A stretch of DNA of 38,869 nucleotides from Candidatus Desulfatibia vada (GCA_014383215.1 JACNIG010000287.1:1-38869), one strand, 5' to 3'; shown: positions 1 to 10,155, counted from the stretch's first letter. Notes: generated by a model not told the origin, from the sequence alone. Numbers and translations: made by a program.

Positions 1-431
1 TGGGTCTGCTGGCGGAGTTCCTGAACCGTATCACGCCGTTTGGTAAAATCTTTGATCTTGTCACCGGTGATGTCCAGTGTCAGCCGGTTTGCATCGAAAG
101 CTTTTTCCAGGTAAGTGACGGGTGTCGTCGGTTGGAGGAGAAGATTGCTGAGGGCCGAATTTTGGATATTGTAGGCATTAATTTCTATATAAACGGCTTT
201 CTGTATGATGTCGAGACGACCAATTCGTTTATTTAACTCCTCCAAGGCGCCGGTTTCCACCTGAACAGCGTTATTGATGGCTTGCAACAGCTCGGTGCTG
301 CTGTATTCCGGGCCTTTCCCCAACGTCTCTTTGTCTGCCTCCGTTCCAGCCGTAACGGCTGGGGCAAACAACAACAAAAATAAAAGATACGCCCACAGAA
401 TTCCGTATTTAAATCTTTGACGCTGAACCAT
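1..431 (-). CDS. N-terminal part of an exported/membrane protein, possibly mechanosensitive-channel-like (truncated by window edge)
   Basis: Open minus-strand frame running off the window. Starts MVQRQRFKYGILWAYLLFLLLFAPAVTAG (signal peptide), preceded by AAGGAG RBS. Family assignment is weak. Confidence 0.6.
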   Translation of the reverse strand, partial: MVQRQRFKYGILWAYLLFLLLFAPAVTAGTEADKETLGKGPEYSSTELLQAINNAVQVETGALEELNKRIGRLDIIQKAVYIEINAYNIQNSALSNLLLQPTTPVTYLEKAFDANRLTLDITGDKIKDFTKRRDTVQELRQQT

Positions 432-676
432 TACCGCAACTCCTTGTTTACCCGCAAATCCGGTGAATAAATTATCTTGTTTTTAAAGTCATTAAAACCC
501 TTATGGCGTCAGAACTCGATTATAGCGGTTTCCATAAATATGTTCCGATTAATTCATTTCCTGCAAGTTTGTTAGAGTTCAGCGGAAATCTCGCATCAGC
601 GGGGCTGCCTGCAGGGAGCTTCAAAATCGCTATAGCTGTTATACTACAGCCGCAAACGGTTGATGAAAAATCCGGG

Positions 677-1741
677 TTAGAGCCATTTTTTGCGCTTGAA
701 GAAAAAGATCATGCCAAGCACGGTGCCGCCGATAAGGCTCCAGACAGCCGGATATCCCCATTTCCAATCGAGCTCCGGCATGTATTTGAAATTCATGCCG
801 TAAATGCCGGCCACAAAGGTGATCGGAATAAAGATGGTGGCCATAATGGTCAGAACCTTCATGACCTCGTTCATCCGGTTGCTGACGGTAGAAAGATATA
901 GATCCAGCATACCCGAAAGAACGTCTCGATACGATTCAATCGTATCGACAATCTGAATGGTGTGGTCATAAACGTCTCTGAAGAACACGCCGGTGTCTTC
1001 TTGCATCAGAGTCAGTTCTCCCTTTGCAACCGTGTTGATCACTTCGCGGATCGGCCACACTTGCTTGCGCAGGTAGATCAACTCGCGCTTCAAATCATGA
1101 ATGCTCTGCATGGTGTCCGCTGTGGGTTCCGCCAGCAGGTCTTCTTCCAGAGATTCTATGGTTGCACCGACGGTTTCCAAGATTACGAAGTAGTGGTCCA
1201 CAACGGCGTCGATCAGCGCATAGGCCAGATAGTCGACGCCGCTTTTGCGAATGCGGCCCCTGCCCTTGCGGATGCGTTCCCGGACGGGCTCAAACACGTC
1301 TCCCGGGGCTTCCTGAAAGGATATCAGAAAATTGTTTCCGACCACCAGGCTGACCTGTTCGGATCGAATTTCATCGGTCTCTTTGTCCACATGGAGCATC
1401 TTGAGGACGAGGTAGATGTAGTCAGCGAACTCTTCCACCTTGGGTCGCTGCCCGGTGTTGACGATATCCTCCAGGGTTAAGGGGTGGATATTGAAATGGC
1501 GACCGATCTTTTCAATCAGCTCGATATCGTGCATACCGTCGATATTGAGCCAGGTCGTGGTCGGGAAATCTTTGAAAGGAAACGCATCCTCAATGATTTC
1601 AAGTTCCTGCTCGCGGAGCTGATCGGCAACATAATCCACAACGGTGATGCGGGCCCGGTCGGTTTTTTTTTCGCCGATGTGCACCAGCGTGCCCGGGGCC
1701 GTTCCTGATTTTTTGGATACTTTCTTGGTGAATTTGAGCAT
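677..1741 (-). CDS. corA: CorA family magnesium/cobalt transporter
   Basis: C-terminal YGMNF motif (FVAGIYGMNFKYMPELDWKWGYP) plus two TM helices. Start at MLKFTKK with GGAGG RBS. Confidence 0.95.
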   Translation of the reverse strand: MLKFTKKVSKKSGTAPGTLVHIGEKKTDRARITVVDYVADQLREQELEIIEDAFPFKDFPTTTWLNIDGMHDIELIEKIGRHFNIHPLTLEDIVNTGQRPKVEEFADYIYLVLKMLHVDKETDEIRSEQVSLVVGNNFLISFQEAPGDVFEPVRERIRKGRGRIRKSGVDYLAYALIDAVVDHYFVILETVGATIESLEEDLLAEPTADTMQSIHDLKRELIYLRKQVWPIREVINTVAKGELTLMQEDTGVFFRDVYDHTIQIVDTIESYRDVLSGMLDLYLSTVSNRMNEVMKVLTIMATIFIPITFVAGIYGMNFKYMPELDWKWGYPAVWSLIGGTVLGMIFFFKRKKWL

Positions 1742-1802
1742 TTGAATACACCTCCAGTTAGCGTTCATACCACAAAACTATTTTTTTCCGCTTCCGAGGC
1801 AA

Positions 1803-4358
1803 TTAATTGTCACCCGTGTCTGTCTTTACACCTAAGGCCGCTGCGTCTTTGGCGGCATCCCGGACCTTGGCACCGGCCTTGGCCGCTTTCCGGAAAGCTT
1901 TTTCCGCTTCGACTTCGGCCCTGTGTGCTTCGTCTTCCAGGCGGGACAATTTTTCCTGATTTTCTTTTGACGATTCGGCCGCTTGGAACTCCATCACTTT
2001 AGCTTTGGCCGCTTCAGCGATCTTAAGGGCGGCTTCGGCATCTTGTTGAGCCTCTGCGGCCTTTTTATCGGCCTCAGCCAGGGCATCTTGGGCTGCCGCC
2101 ATCTCTGCGGCGGTTCCCTCTTCGGGTTCGGCATCCAGTTCGATGTCTTCGGACGCCAGCACCATTGCGGCCGTGGGTAGCCGCAGCAGCAGTTCCTCCA
2201 CGGGGTTGCTGACAGGGCCGGCGATGCGATCACCCTTGAGACGAAACGGGAAATATACCAGCGAGGCGTCCGCCGAAATGTCCGCTACTTTATCAAGATC
2301 TGAATTTGAAACAATTATTGATTCAGCTTCGATACGCGCCTCATCCAGAATCTCCATCAGATGTTGGGTGTTTTCCTGAGAATCGTTTTCATAATTTATC
2401 GCCAGAACCCGAATCGCGGCCTCATCCCAGGGTTCGCTGCGCGTCATCAAATAGGCGAGCAAGAGCATCAGCCGGCTGGTGGCATCCCCCTGCCACCAGA
2501 CGTCAATGCGGCGGCTTTCCGGGGTCTTCTCCATCAGGGTCTGCCACCTTTTTTCATCGGTGTGAAGGACAACGATGTTGCAGCCAATCCGGTAGACCAT
2601 CCGCAGGTGGCGTCCGAATAAAATTTCTTTGAACCTGAAAGCAAACGGTGAATCCTGATTAAGCCAGTTCAAAAGGATGGTGTTGGCTCTTAATGGGCCG
2701 ATGCCATAGGCTTGAAGCAGTGCATTCAAACCCATATCAAAATCCGGAGCGACCATTACCAGGGGGAAAGCAGGCAGACCGGTTGTTTGAATATCCCGGC
2801 GAAGCTCGTTTTCGACCTCCATGCGCTCCCTGAAAGCTTTAGCGCCGGTTCCTTCAAGGATGTGGACCACTGTGGTCATCCCGCTGCGCCCTTCGAGCCA
2901 GGAGGAAAAACGAACCAGCCGGGTGCGTCGCTGGGGTTCGCTGGTAAAAGCCAGAATCTGGGGACGCCAGTCGCGCGGATGCTCGGGTTCGGCTGCCGCC
3001 GCCAATATGTTCTCCCGTATGCGCTGAAGGCTGTGGGCCCGGCGGCTGTCGGCCCAGCGCGCCGGGCCGGCCGTGCGCTTCAGGTACTGATGGATGGCAA
3101 ACAGGATGGACACGGCAACGATGCCGGTCTTGAGGTCGATGGCCAACATGGCAAACAGGCAGGCCAAAAATCCCAGCAGGCTGAGACGCTGGTCGAACCA
3201 TTTGAATCTGGGCCGGAACGAAGGGCTGGCCGCCCTTGCTTCGAAATAAGTGGCATAATTCAAAAGGCCATAGGATATGAGAAAGAACATGGACACCACT
3301 GCGGCGACAACATTCAGGCTGCCCATTGAAATGGTTAACAAAGCAATGCCGGCTGCCAGCAGTACCCCGCGGCGCGGGTTGCCGGAGGGGCCCGCGCCCT
3401 TGGCAAACGGAAGCAGGAAAAGGAAAATGCGATCTGCGGCCAAAGATTGCAGAATGCGCGGCGCACCCAGAAACGATGCCATGGCCGATGAAAGCGTTGC
3501 CGCAATCACGCCGGCATCGATCAGCGGTTCGAATAGGGCAATCCGCTGCATGGCACCGGTGTTCGCCAAAGTCTCGTTGGACAAGACGCCCGCATACACC
3601 AGCGCCACTCCAAAATAAACCAGAATCGACACTCCCACCGCCATAAACGTTCCCAGAGGAAGGCTTTTGCCCGGGTCTTTTAACTCGCCGGACATGCTGA
3701 CCCCTTGCGTAAAACCGGTTACGGCCGGAAAAAAAATGGCGAACAACAACCAGAAATCAGGGCTGCCGGCCGGTGCCGCCCAGTTCTGGACAAATCTTGC
3801 ACTTTCCCATCGTGGAATGCCCCCGGCAAAAAAGGATAACAGGGCGGCTGCCAGCAGCGCCATGACTACGTACTGGAAGCGGGTAGCCCAGTCAGCCCCC
3901 AGCCAGGCAAAGATGAACAGAAAACAAACCGCAGCAACAGCAACCATTTGCGGCGTTAAAAGAATCTCTTCGCTCGGCAGCATGTCAACCATAACCTCTC
4001 CAAACCCGATGCAGTAAAATGCAATGGATACGGACTGCGCCAGGAATAGGACGAGGCCGATGGCACCTCCGAACTCGAGTCCCAGTGTGCGTGATATCAG
4101 GTAATAATCGCCGCCGCCTTTGACCTTGAGGTTGGTGGCGATGGCCGACAAAGAGACGCTGGTCAATACCGAAATCACATTGGCCAGGCCGATGATAAGC
4201 AGCGCCCGACCGAATCCCGCATTACCCACAACGTAATCCAGCCTGAGAAAAAGGATGATGCCCAGAATAGTCAGCACGCTCGGGGTGAACACACCGGCAA
4301 AGGTTCCCAGCGTACCGGTTGGCTGCTTTGCTACAGGCTTTTGAGAACTGCGCGACAC
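1803..4358 (-). CDS. APC-superfamily (SLC12/cation-chloride cotransporter-like) permease with Ala/Glu-rich C-terminal coiled coil
   Basis: TLGTFAGVFTPSVLTILGIILFLR and GGGDYYLISRTLG resemble the KCC/NKCC-like family. 851 aa with multiple TMs. Confidence 0.85.
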   Translation of the reverse strand: MSRSSQKPVAKQPTGTLGTFAGVFTPSVLTILGIILFLRLDYVVGNAGFGRALLIIGLANVISVLTSVSLSAIATNLKVKGGGDYYLISRTLGLEFGGAIGLVLFLAQSVSIAFYCIGFGEVMVDMLPSEEILLTPQMVAVAAVCFLFIFAWLGADWATRFQYVVMALLAAALLSFFAGGIPRWESARFVQNWAAPAGSPDFWLLFAIFFPAVTGFTQGVSMSGELKDPGKSLPLGTFMAVGVSILVYFGVALVYAGVLSNETLANTGAMQRIALFEPLIDAGVIAATLSSAMASFLGAPRILQSLAADRIFLFLLPFAKGAGPSGNPRRGVLLAAGIALLTISMGSLNVVAAVVSMFFLISYGLLNYATYFEARAASPSFRPRFKWFDQRLSLLGFLACLFAMLAIDLKTGIVAVSILFAIHQYLKRTAGPARWADSRRAHSLQRIRENILAAAAEPEHPRDWRPQILAFTSEPQRRTRLVRFSSWLEGRSGMTTVVHILEGTGAKAFRERMEVENELRRDIQTTGLPAFPLVMVAPDFDMGLNALLQAYGIGPLRANTILLNWLNQDSPFAFRFKEILFGRHLRMVYRIGCNIVVLHTDEKRWQTLMEKTPESRRIDVWWQGDATSRLMLLLAYLMTRSEPWDEAAIRVLAINYENDSQENTQHLMEILDEARIEAESIIVSNSDLDKVADISADASLVYFPFRLKGDRIAGPVSNPVEELLLRLPTAAMVLASEDIELDAEPEEGTAAEMAAAQDALAEADKKAAEAQQDAEAALKIAEAAKAKVMEFQAAESSKENQEKLSRLEDEAHRAEVEAEKAFRKAAKAGAKVRDAAKDAAALGVKTDTGDN

Positions 4359-4379
4359 ATCATTATCCTTAAATTTGCA

Positions 4380-4976
4380 TTACAACTCGTTCAACCACGG
4401 CACCAGCTTTATTCGCGGGCGAAATGTTCCCAAGGTTTTATGAAAAATTTCCCGGTAGTTTTCGTAATAGGTCTGGTTGACATACATCAAGCGAACGTAG
4501 TGGGGGCTCAGTTTTTGCAGCTCAATGTAAAAGGAAGCCTGCTGCCACAAAGCATACGCGTAACTGACGGATGAATCTTCGCCCATCAAGCTGTCTTTAA
4601 CCAAGTTATACTTCCGGTTGAGTTCGGCCTTAACGTCCGGAAGCACTCGGGGCTCCAGCCCCGCAATGACGGCTTCCAGTATCATTTTGTCGTTAAAAAA
4701 CAGGTAAAGGGTTCTGAGTCCTTCCTTTTCGCGGGGTTTTACCCTCAGAAAGGTGTTGCGTCCGGCCTGTGGAGAATTTTTTTTGACCGGGGCATCCCCC
4801 TTTTTTTCGAACTCCTCATAACCCCATGCCCTTTGTTCCAGCAGGTTTAAGACATCATTGTAAAGCGCCTGATCCAACGCCAGGCCGAAAGGTTTCGGTG
4901 GACCGGCGGCAATGACAGGGCTAAGAGAAATCAACAGAACCGACAATCCTAAAAGTAATGAAAAGAACTTTTTCAT
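4380..4976 (-). CDS. Hypothetical exported protein
   Basis: 198 aa ORF with N-terminal signal peptide MKKFFSLLLGLSVLLISLSPVIAA. Confidence 0.75.
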   Translation of the reverse strand: MKKFFSLLLGLSVLLISLSPVIAAGPPKPFGLALDQALYNDVLNLLEQRAWGYEEFEKKGDAPVKKNSPQAGRNTFLRVKPREKEGLRTLYLFFNDKMILEAVIAGLEPRVLPDVKAELNRKYNLVKDSLMGEDSSVSYAYALWQQASFYIELQKLSPHYVRLMYVNQTYYENYREIFHKTLGTFRPRIKLVPWLNEL

Positions 4977-5013
4977 GCTGTCAATCCTTTATCAATGGAT
5001 AGGTTGATTGTTT

Positions 5014-5044
5014 GAAAAAACCGTCCCGCTCTGTGAGCGGGACG
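5014..5044 (-). terminator. Rho-independent terminator
   Basis: Perfect 10-bp stem CGTCCCGCTC/GAGCGGGACG with TGT loop, followed on the minus strand by a T-run. Lies downstream of the 198 aa gene. Confidence 0.8.
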
Positions 5045-5107
5045 ATGACTAACGCTACGATTAAAGCACTGACGTGCTTTTGAGGGGATATTGAACAACA
5101 CGGTCCT

Positions 5108-6193
5108 TTAATCCAATCCCATCACGAGGCATTCCACCCGCCGGTTTTGCTGACGACCTTCAGGCGTGTCGTTGCCGGCAACCGGATCGAGTTCTCCGTA
5201 CCATTGGGTGACAATCCGGCCAATACCAATTTTAAAGTTGGCGATCAGATACGCTTGAACGCTTTCAGCTCTTCGTCGCGACAGCCCCAGGTTATACTCG
5301 GCAGGGCCAAAACTGTCCGCAAAACCGGTCAAGACGGTATAGGTTTTGGGGTTGTCCTGGAGAAATTTTCCCAGTTCATTCAGTTCCTGATATTTGTCCG
5401 GACGAACCTCGGCACGGTCGAAATCAAAAAGAATGTGATTTATCTCAAAATCGGCCACACGCTCCAGTGTTGAAACATACGGTATGGCCTCCGTATCGAT
5501 GACAAAAAGCGCCCCGGCCAAATAAACGGGATTGGCAAATACCAGCTCAAAAGGAACCACGCGTGAACACTCGTTGACAGAAGCTACTGCTTTCAAGATC
5601 TTTTTCTGGAGGTCGCCTTCGGCCAAACTGACAATGAAAAAGCATACATCATACTTTTCAGCCAGTTCTTTGGCTTTAACCCACGGCTTCTTGGATCCCG
5701 ACATATCGCTGTAAGTGCCGTCCGTGAATAAAAACACCACGGTTTCTCCTGAAAGTCCCGCCAGGACCTTATCCAATTTATGAAGCCCCTGCTGAAGCAA
5801 CGTCGGCCCCTTTGGTCCCGGCGGCAACTGCTCTATGGCCTTGGCAAATTTCTCCCGGTCGTACGGCTGCATGGCATAAACCGCTTTGAACGGTGTGAAC
5901 AGATACAGGCCGCCCATGTACCCCAGATCCGGAAGCATCTCGTTTTTTTCTTTTAGCAGCTCTATAGCGGCTTCATATCTTGTCAAATTGGTGTTTTTAT
6001 ACGATTTTTTCATCGAGCTGGAGCTGTCAAAGATAACGATAAAATTGTCGGCCGTTTGAATAATCTTCTCGGTTACGGCAACGACGGACACTTCTTCCTT
6101 TTCAATCTTAACTTCGGCCGCAAAAGTGTTTACAGCAAAAATACTTAAAAAAAGCATGACAACAACCAGCGAAATCTCCAATAAATTTTTCAT
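5108..6193 (-). CDS. VWA domain plus OmpA-family C-terminal domain protein
   Basis: FIVIFDSSSSMKKSY (MIDAS DxSxS), then an OmpA peptidoglycan-binding domain (ILFDFDRAEVRPDKY ... LSRRRAESVQAYL ... GRQQNRRVECLV). Confidence 0.9.
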   Translation of the reverse strand: MKNLLEISLVVVMLFLSIFAVNTFAAEVKIEKEEVSVVAVTEKIIQTADNFIVIFDSSSSMKKSYKNTNLTRYEAAIELLKEKNEMLPDLGYMGGLYLFTPFKAVYAMQPYDREKFAKAIEQLPPGPKGPTLLQQGLHKLDKVLAGLSGETVVFLFTDGTYSDMSGSKKPWVKAKELAEKYDVCFFIVSLAEGDLQKKILKAVASVNECSRVVPFELVFANPVYLAGALFVIDTEAIPYVSTLERVADFEINHILFDFDRAEVRPDKYQELNELGKFLQDNPKTYTVLTGFADSFGPAEYNLGLSRRRAESVQAYLIANFKIGIGRIVTQWYGELDPVAGNDTPEGRQQNRRVECLVMGLD

Positions 6194-6436
6194 AATCTCT
6201 CCCTTCTTATCATATTGAAAAATGTTTAAATCCCCAAAAAAGTTGTGTTGTTATTAATCTATGCTCCCTTCTGAAGGTCAACAGGACTTGCCCGGATATT
6301 TCACGCGCCTGATGCATTCATTTGCAAGGCATTCTGGAGCGCAGCTGTAGCTTTCTAACACCAGGACCTGATAACGTGGCAAATGTATGCATCAGGCAGC
6401 ACCCCAAGGGTGAAAATTTTTCATGAAATATTCGGG

Positions 6437-7732
6437 TTAAACTTCCATGCCGAAAAAATTGGTCATCAGGGTATTCAGCCATCTTTTAAGGACCGCATAA
6501 GAATAATATCGGGTGGCCACCTGGTAGTTGTGGTTGACCATTTGTTCTTTGAGCTCGGGAGAAGAGAGCACTTCTTTTACTCTCTGCACGGTTTTTTGGG
6601 TCAGAAAACCGTCCATGGCAATCAGGTCAAAACCCTTGGGCTCGATGTCGCGCACAAATGTGGCATAGCGATTGATGAGCATCGGTTTTTTGCAATAAAC
6701 GGCTTCCAGAAAGGCATTGCCGAAGCCTTCATACAGGCTGGGATAGGTTACAAAGTCGGCACAAGGATACACATCAAAAAGCGTATATTCCGATTTGATT
6801 CCACCCAGCTCGTTCCATGGATCCCGCATGCACATGCCCAAGAAACGAAGATCCACACCGCTTTCTTGGGCCTCTGCTCTGAGCCATTCGGCATATTCAT
6901 AGCCCTCGTCGCCGGCTTCGTGGGAAATAACCAGCTTGCAGCGCGGGTCTTGCAAATCTTTGACCAACTCAATAGCATGCTCGATTCCCTTGCGCTGGAC
7001 GATGCGGGTGGGCTGTAGAATCATAATATCATCGGTGTTTAAGCCGATGGTTCGTCGCAGGTTTAGGGTTTTTTCTTTATCTATCCGGAGTGGGTTGTCA
7101 AAATCGAGAATATTGGGAATGATGATAGACGCAATGCCGGTGCGCAGCGCAAGCTCTTCCTGGGCTGCGGAGCTTATGACCACATGTTCCATGTTGGGCA
7201 GATTCGGCGGAAAGGACATGCGCAGATAGTCTCCCACGGCACTAACGGCAAACCTCGTCCGCTCCCAGTAAAAATCATGATGGTGGGCAATGGTGGGTAT
7301 CTGGGTTTCGGCAATAATTTCGGTGATGGCAATCCCCAGGGGAACATGCATCGGAATGGTCAGTGCATTTTGGGGTACCAGCAGATCGATGGAAAACTTT
7401 TCGATGAATTCTTTGATGCGGTTTTTAAGTAGTATTTTCAGACTATGAATCTTGTCGGTGACCTCAGATGATCGTGCTTTTTTTCCTATGATGCGGTTAT
7501 TGATCCATTGGTTCTGTTCGTTCTGAAAAAAGGCTTCGGGTACCAGCATGCTCCTGTTCTGAGCCTTGTCCAACTGGCCGGCAAACCAGAAGCATTGGTG
7601 CCCCATCTGCCTGAACACCTGAGCCCATTTGCTGGCTTCCAGGGTGACGCCGTCGGTTCCGGCAAACCGCGTGGAGATAAATCCGATATTTTTACTCATG
7701 CCAAATTCTCCTTGCTGCCAAATTAATCTCAA
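6437..7732 (-). CDS. Glycosyltransferase family 1/4-like
   Basis: GT-B fold signatures: ILQPTRIVQRKGIEHAIELV and YPSLYEGFGNAFLEAVYCKKP. Confidence 0.85.
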   Translation of the reverse strand: MRLIWQQGEFGMSKNIGFISTRFAGTDGVTLEASKWAQVFRQMGHQCFWFAGQLDKAQNRSMLVPEAFFQNEQNQWINNRIIGKKARSSEVTDKIHSLKILLKNRIKEFIEKFSIDLLVPQNALTIPMHVPLGIAITEIIAETQIPTIAHHHDFYWERTRFAVSAVGDYLRMSFPPNLPNMEHVVISSAAQEELALRTGIASIIIPNILDFDNPLRIDKEKTLNLRRTIGLNTDDIMILQPTRIVQRKGIEHAIELVKDLQDPRCKLVISHEAGDEGYEYAEWLRAEAQESGVDLRFLGMCMRDPWNELGGIKSEYTLFDVYPCADFVTYPSLYEGFGNAFLEAVYCKKPMLINRYATFVRDIEPKGFDLIAMDGFLTQKTVQRVKEVLSSPELKEQMVNHNYQVATRYYSYAVLKRWLNTLMTNFFGMEV

Positions 7733-7801
7733 TCAGCCATAGAATTCAGCATAGTAACAAAATGTTAAATATTCAACTACCGATAGATAGTTTATCATAA
7801 T

Positions 7802-7831
7802 AAAAAATGCCGGAGGTCATCCGGCATTTTT
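7802..7831 (-). terminator. Rho-independent terminator
   Basis: TGCCGGA-ggtca-TCCGGCA flanked by A and T runs. Lies downstream of the 97 aa minus-strand gene. Confidence 0.75.
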
Positions 7832-7885
7832 CATTTCAAGGCACCAACCGGTTTTCGTGGGATGCAGGTTTTGCAATCCTTCCGG

Positions 7886-8179
7886 CTATTCTGCTTGTTT
7901 ATCTTCCAGTACCACATACGAGGTGACTTTAATGATTTTTACCTCGTCTTCCTCCGCAACAGTGCCCGTTACCTCCACCTTTTTGCCGGTTTGCTCCAGC
8001 AGTTCGTTTCCCATATCAGTGTCCGCAACCTCGTAAACTACACCCATATCTGTTACGACCTGGTAGCTATCGGTGACCTCGCCGATAAACGTCATTTCCA
8101 CCTCCACGGCCAAGACCGGAGCTGCCAACATCAGGACCAATATTGATACCGCCAAAATCCTAAAAGCTGTATTTTTCAT
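7886..8179 (-). CDS. Small exported protein, possible OB-fold (BOF-like)
   Basis: Signal peptide MKNTAFRILAVSILVLMLAAPVLA. Beta-rich body KKVEVTGTVAEEDEVKIIKVTSYVVLE. Confidence 0.75.
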   Translation of the reverse strand: MKNTAFRILAVSILVLMLAAPVLAVEVEMTFIGEVTDSYQVVTDMGVVYEVADTDMGNELLEQTGKKVEVTGTVAEEDEVKIIKVTSYVVLEDKQAE

Positions 8180-8255
8180 TGTCTCATTCCTTTCCTAAGT
8201 AAAAAATGGTTTTTCCTCCAAAGAGAGTCCTCTCTCTTGACGTATTTAAAGTAAA

Positions 8256-8271
8256 AGCAAAGTGCGTGCCA
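8256..8271 (-). promoter_or_regulatory. Sigma-54 (-24/-12) promoter
   Basis: Reverse complement reads TGGCACG-CACT-TTGCT, matching the consensus TGGCACG-N4-TTGCW. Points toward the 97 aa gene. Confidence 0.8.
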
Positions 8272-8412
8272 AAGCGTAACCATCTTAATTAACATCAATA
8301 TTTTATACATCCCCTGGATGTCGGAATTTAATGTTCCGATTGTACTCAAATGATGTGAATAGTTTTGGCTTAAATCCATATATATTCCATGATTAAAGGG
8401 ATATAGCTATAA

Positions 8413-8455
8413 GAACCGGCAGTTCTTGGTTTGTGTTTGCCGGAACTTCAAGTTC
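8413..8455. promoter_or_regulatory. Paired inverted-repeat candidate activator sites
   Basis: GAACCGGCAGTTC (8413-8425) and GAACTTCAAGTTC (8443-8455), both GAAC-N5-GTTC, 30 bp centre to centre. Confidence 0.4.
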
Positions 8456-8594
8456 ACTTTTGGAGCTTTAATATGTGTTTTTTGTTGAAATTTGCTGTTT
8501 CCAATACTATATGCTTAATCAAAATCGATTCATGCTTTTTTGTATGCTGTGCATACCACGACTCCGTTATTTTGTTTAATTGGAAAGGTCCGTC

Positions 8595-10007
8595 ATGGAA
8601 GGATTAATAAAATCTGCTTTGGTTGTTTCAAAGGATATGCAGGTTGTTGAAACGATCAAAGGCTGCGCTCATTCCGATTTCCGATTTTATAGTGCCGCCT
8701 ATAAATCCGGTGCCTTGGAAAAACTGCGGGAGGTGCGCTATGATATTGTTTTCATTGACCTTAATCTTCTAATAGAAAATGGCCGGCAAGGTTCGTATGA
8801 AAAAGAACTGGAACCGTTTAAACATCTGCACCCAACCATACAAATTGTTGTTATGTCGTCAGACAAAGATGTTCAGTATGCTGTCCGGGCCGTAAATGCC
8901 GGAGCAAGTCATTATCTCACCTATCCGATCATTGCCGAAGAGGTCCGTCTTCTTTTTCATACAATTTCTACATCCGTTACTCAGCAAGCGGAACTTGACT
9001 ATTTGAGGGATAAATTCTGGAAAGCAGATGCTCTTGATGTTGCCCAGACCATCAATCCTGTCATGAAAGAAGTGTTTAACAAGGTTCGAGCGGTAGCCCC
9101 AACGAAAACGACCGTTTTACTTATGGGGGAAACCGGTACCGGCAAAGGTGTTTTGGCAAAACTGCTACATAGCCATAGCCACCGGGAGAATGCCCAGTTT
9201 ATTAGTGTCCATTGCGGGGCCATCCCGGACACTCTTTTGGAAAGTGAGCTTTTCGGCCACGAAAAAGGTGCTTTCACCGGTGCCCTGCGCAAGAAATTGG
9301 GAAAATTTGAAATCGCCGGAAAGGGAACCATTTTTCTTGATGAAATCGCAACCATAACCCCGTCGGCTCAGGTTAAACTATTACAGGTGCTCCAAGACGG
9401 CCTTTTTAGCCGCGTCGGCGGTGAAGAAATACTTACAAGCAATGCACGCGTCATTGCGGCAAGTAACTCCAACTTAAAGCAGATGGCTGAAAACGGTGAG
9501 TTCAGAAAAGACCTGTTTTACCGGTTGAATGTTTTTCCCATCGAAATTCCCCCCTTAAAAGACCGCATTGAAGACATACCGGTGTTGATTCGCTTTTTTA
9601 TAAACAAATTTAACAAAGAATTTGGCAAAGAAATCAAAGATATCCATCCGGACGTCTTAGAAGCACTAAGGTGCTACTCCTGGCCGGGAAATATCAGGGA
9701 ACTGGAGAATCTTCTGGAGCGCTCTTATATTTTAGAAACCTCCTCGATGTTGACTCCCAAATGCTTTCCCAACGAACTGTTCGAGGGTCAATCCGCTACT
9801 GCTTTCCGGCCGATAAACTCCACCGTATCACTGGCCGAGGCAAGACGTAAAGCGCTTGAGGATTTTGAAAGAGAGTATCTTAAAGATCTTTTAGCCCGTC
9901 ACACAGGCAGCATTAAAGAATCGGCCGAAGAAGCCGATATCAGTACTCGCCAGCTTCACAAACTCATGTCTCGCTACGGTATCCGGAAAGAGGACTTTAA
10001 AGCATGA
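8595..10007 (+). CDS. Sigma-54-dependent enhancer-binding regulator with degenerate receiver domain
   Basis: Walker A GETGTGKG, GAFTGA loop, AAA+ domain and C-terminal Fis-type HTH (AEEADISTRQLHKLMSRYGI). Confidence 0.93.
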   Translation: MEGLIKSALVVSKDMQVVETIKGCAHSDFRFYSAAYKSGALEKLREVRYDIVFIDLNLLIENGRQGSYEKELEPFKHLHPTIQIVVMSSDKDVQYAVRAVNAGASHYLTYPIIAEEVRLLFHTISTSVTQQAELDYLRDKFWKADALDVAQTINPVMKEVFNKVRAVAPTKTTVLLMGETGTGKGVLAKLLHSHSHRENAQFISVHCGAIPDTLLESELFGHEKGAFTGALRKKLGKFEIAGKGTIFLDEIATITPSAQVKLLQVLQDGLFSRVGGEEILTSNARVIAASNSNLKQMAENGEFRKDLFYRLNVFPIEIPPLKDRIEDIPVLIRFFINKFNKEFGKEIKDIHPDVLEALRCYSWPGNIRELENLLERSYILETSSMLTPKCFPNELFEGQSATAFRPINSTVSLAEARRKALEDFEREYLKDLLARHTGSIKESAEEADISTRQLHKLMSRYGIRKEDFKA

Positions 10008-10155
10008 GCTTTTTTTTGATTGCAGTTGATCGATCTTTGTCCATCAGAAAAACTCGTTAGGGGTATTGACAATTCACATCGATACGGATAGATACGCTTG
10101 ACCACTTTCTTTGGCAACACCGAATACCTGTTCTTTTAACATGGAGGATCTATCA

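Noticed and set aside
962-1480. 172-aa plus-strand ORF opposite corA (and similar antisense ORFs at 503, 2712, 3667, 6383)
   Set aside because: Fully antisense to confident genes and without recognisable domains or RBS; typical shadow ORFs.
8176-8379. 67-aa minus-strand ORF upstream of the 97-aa exported protein
   Set aside because: Overlaps the predicted sigma-54 promoter and leader; no domain signature.
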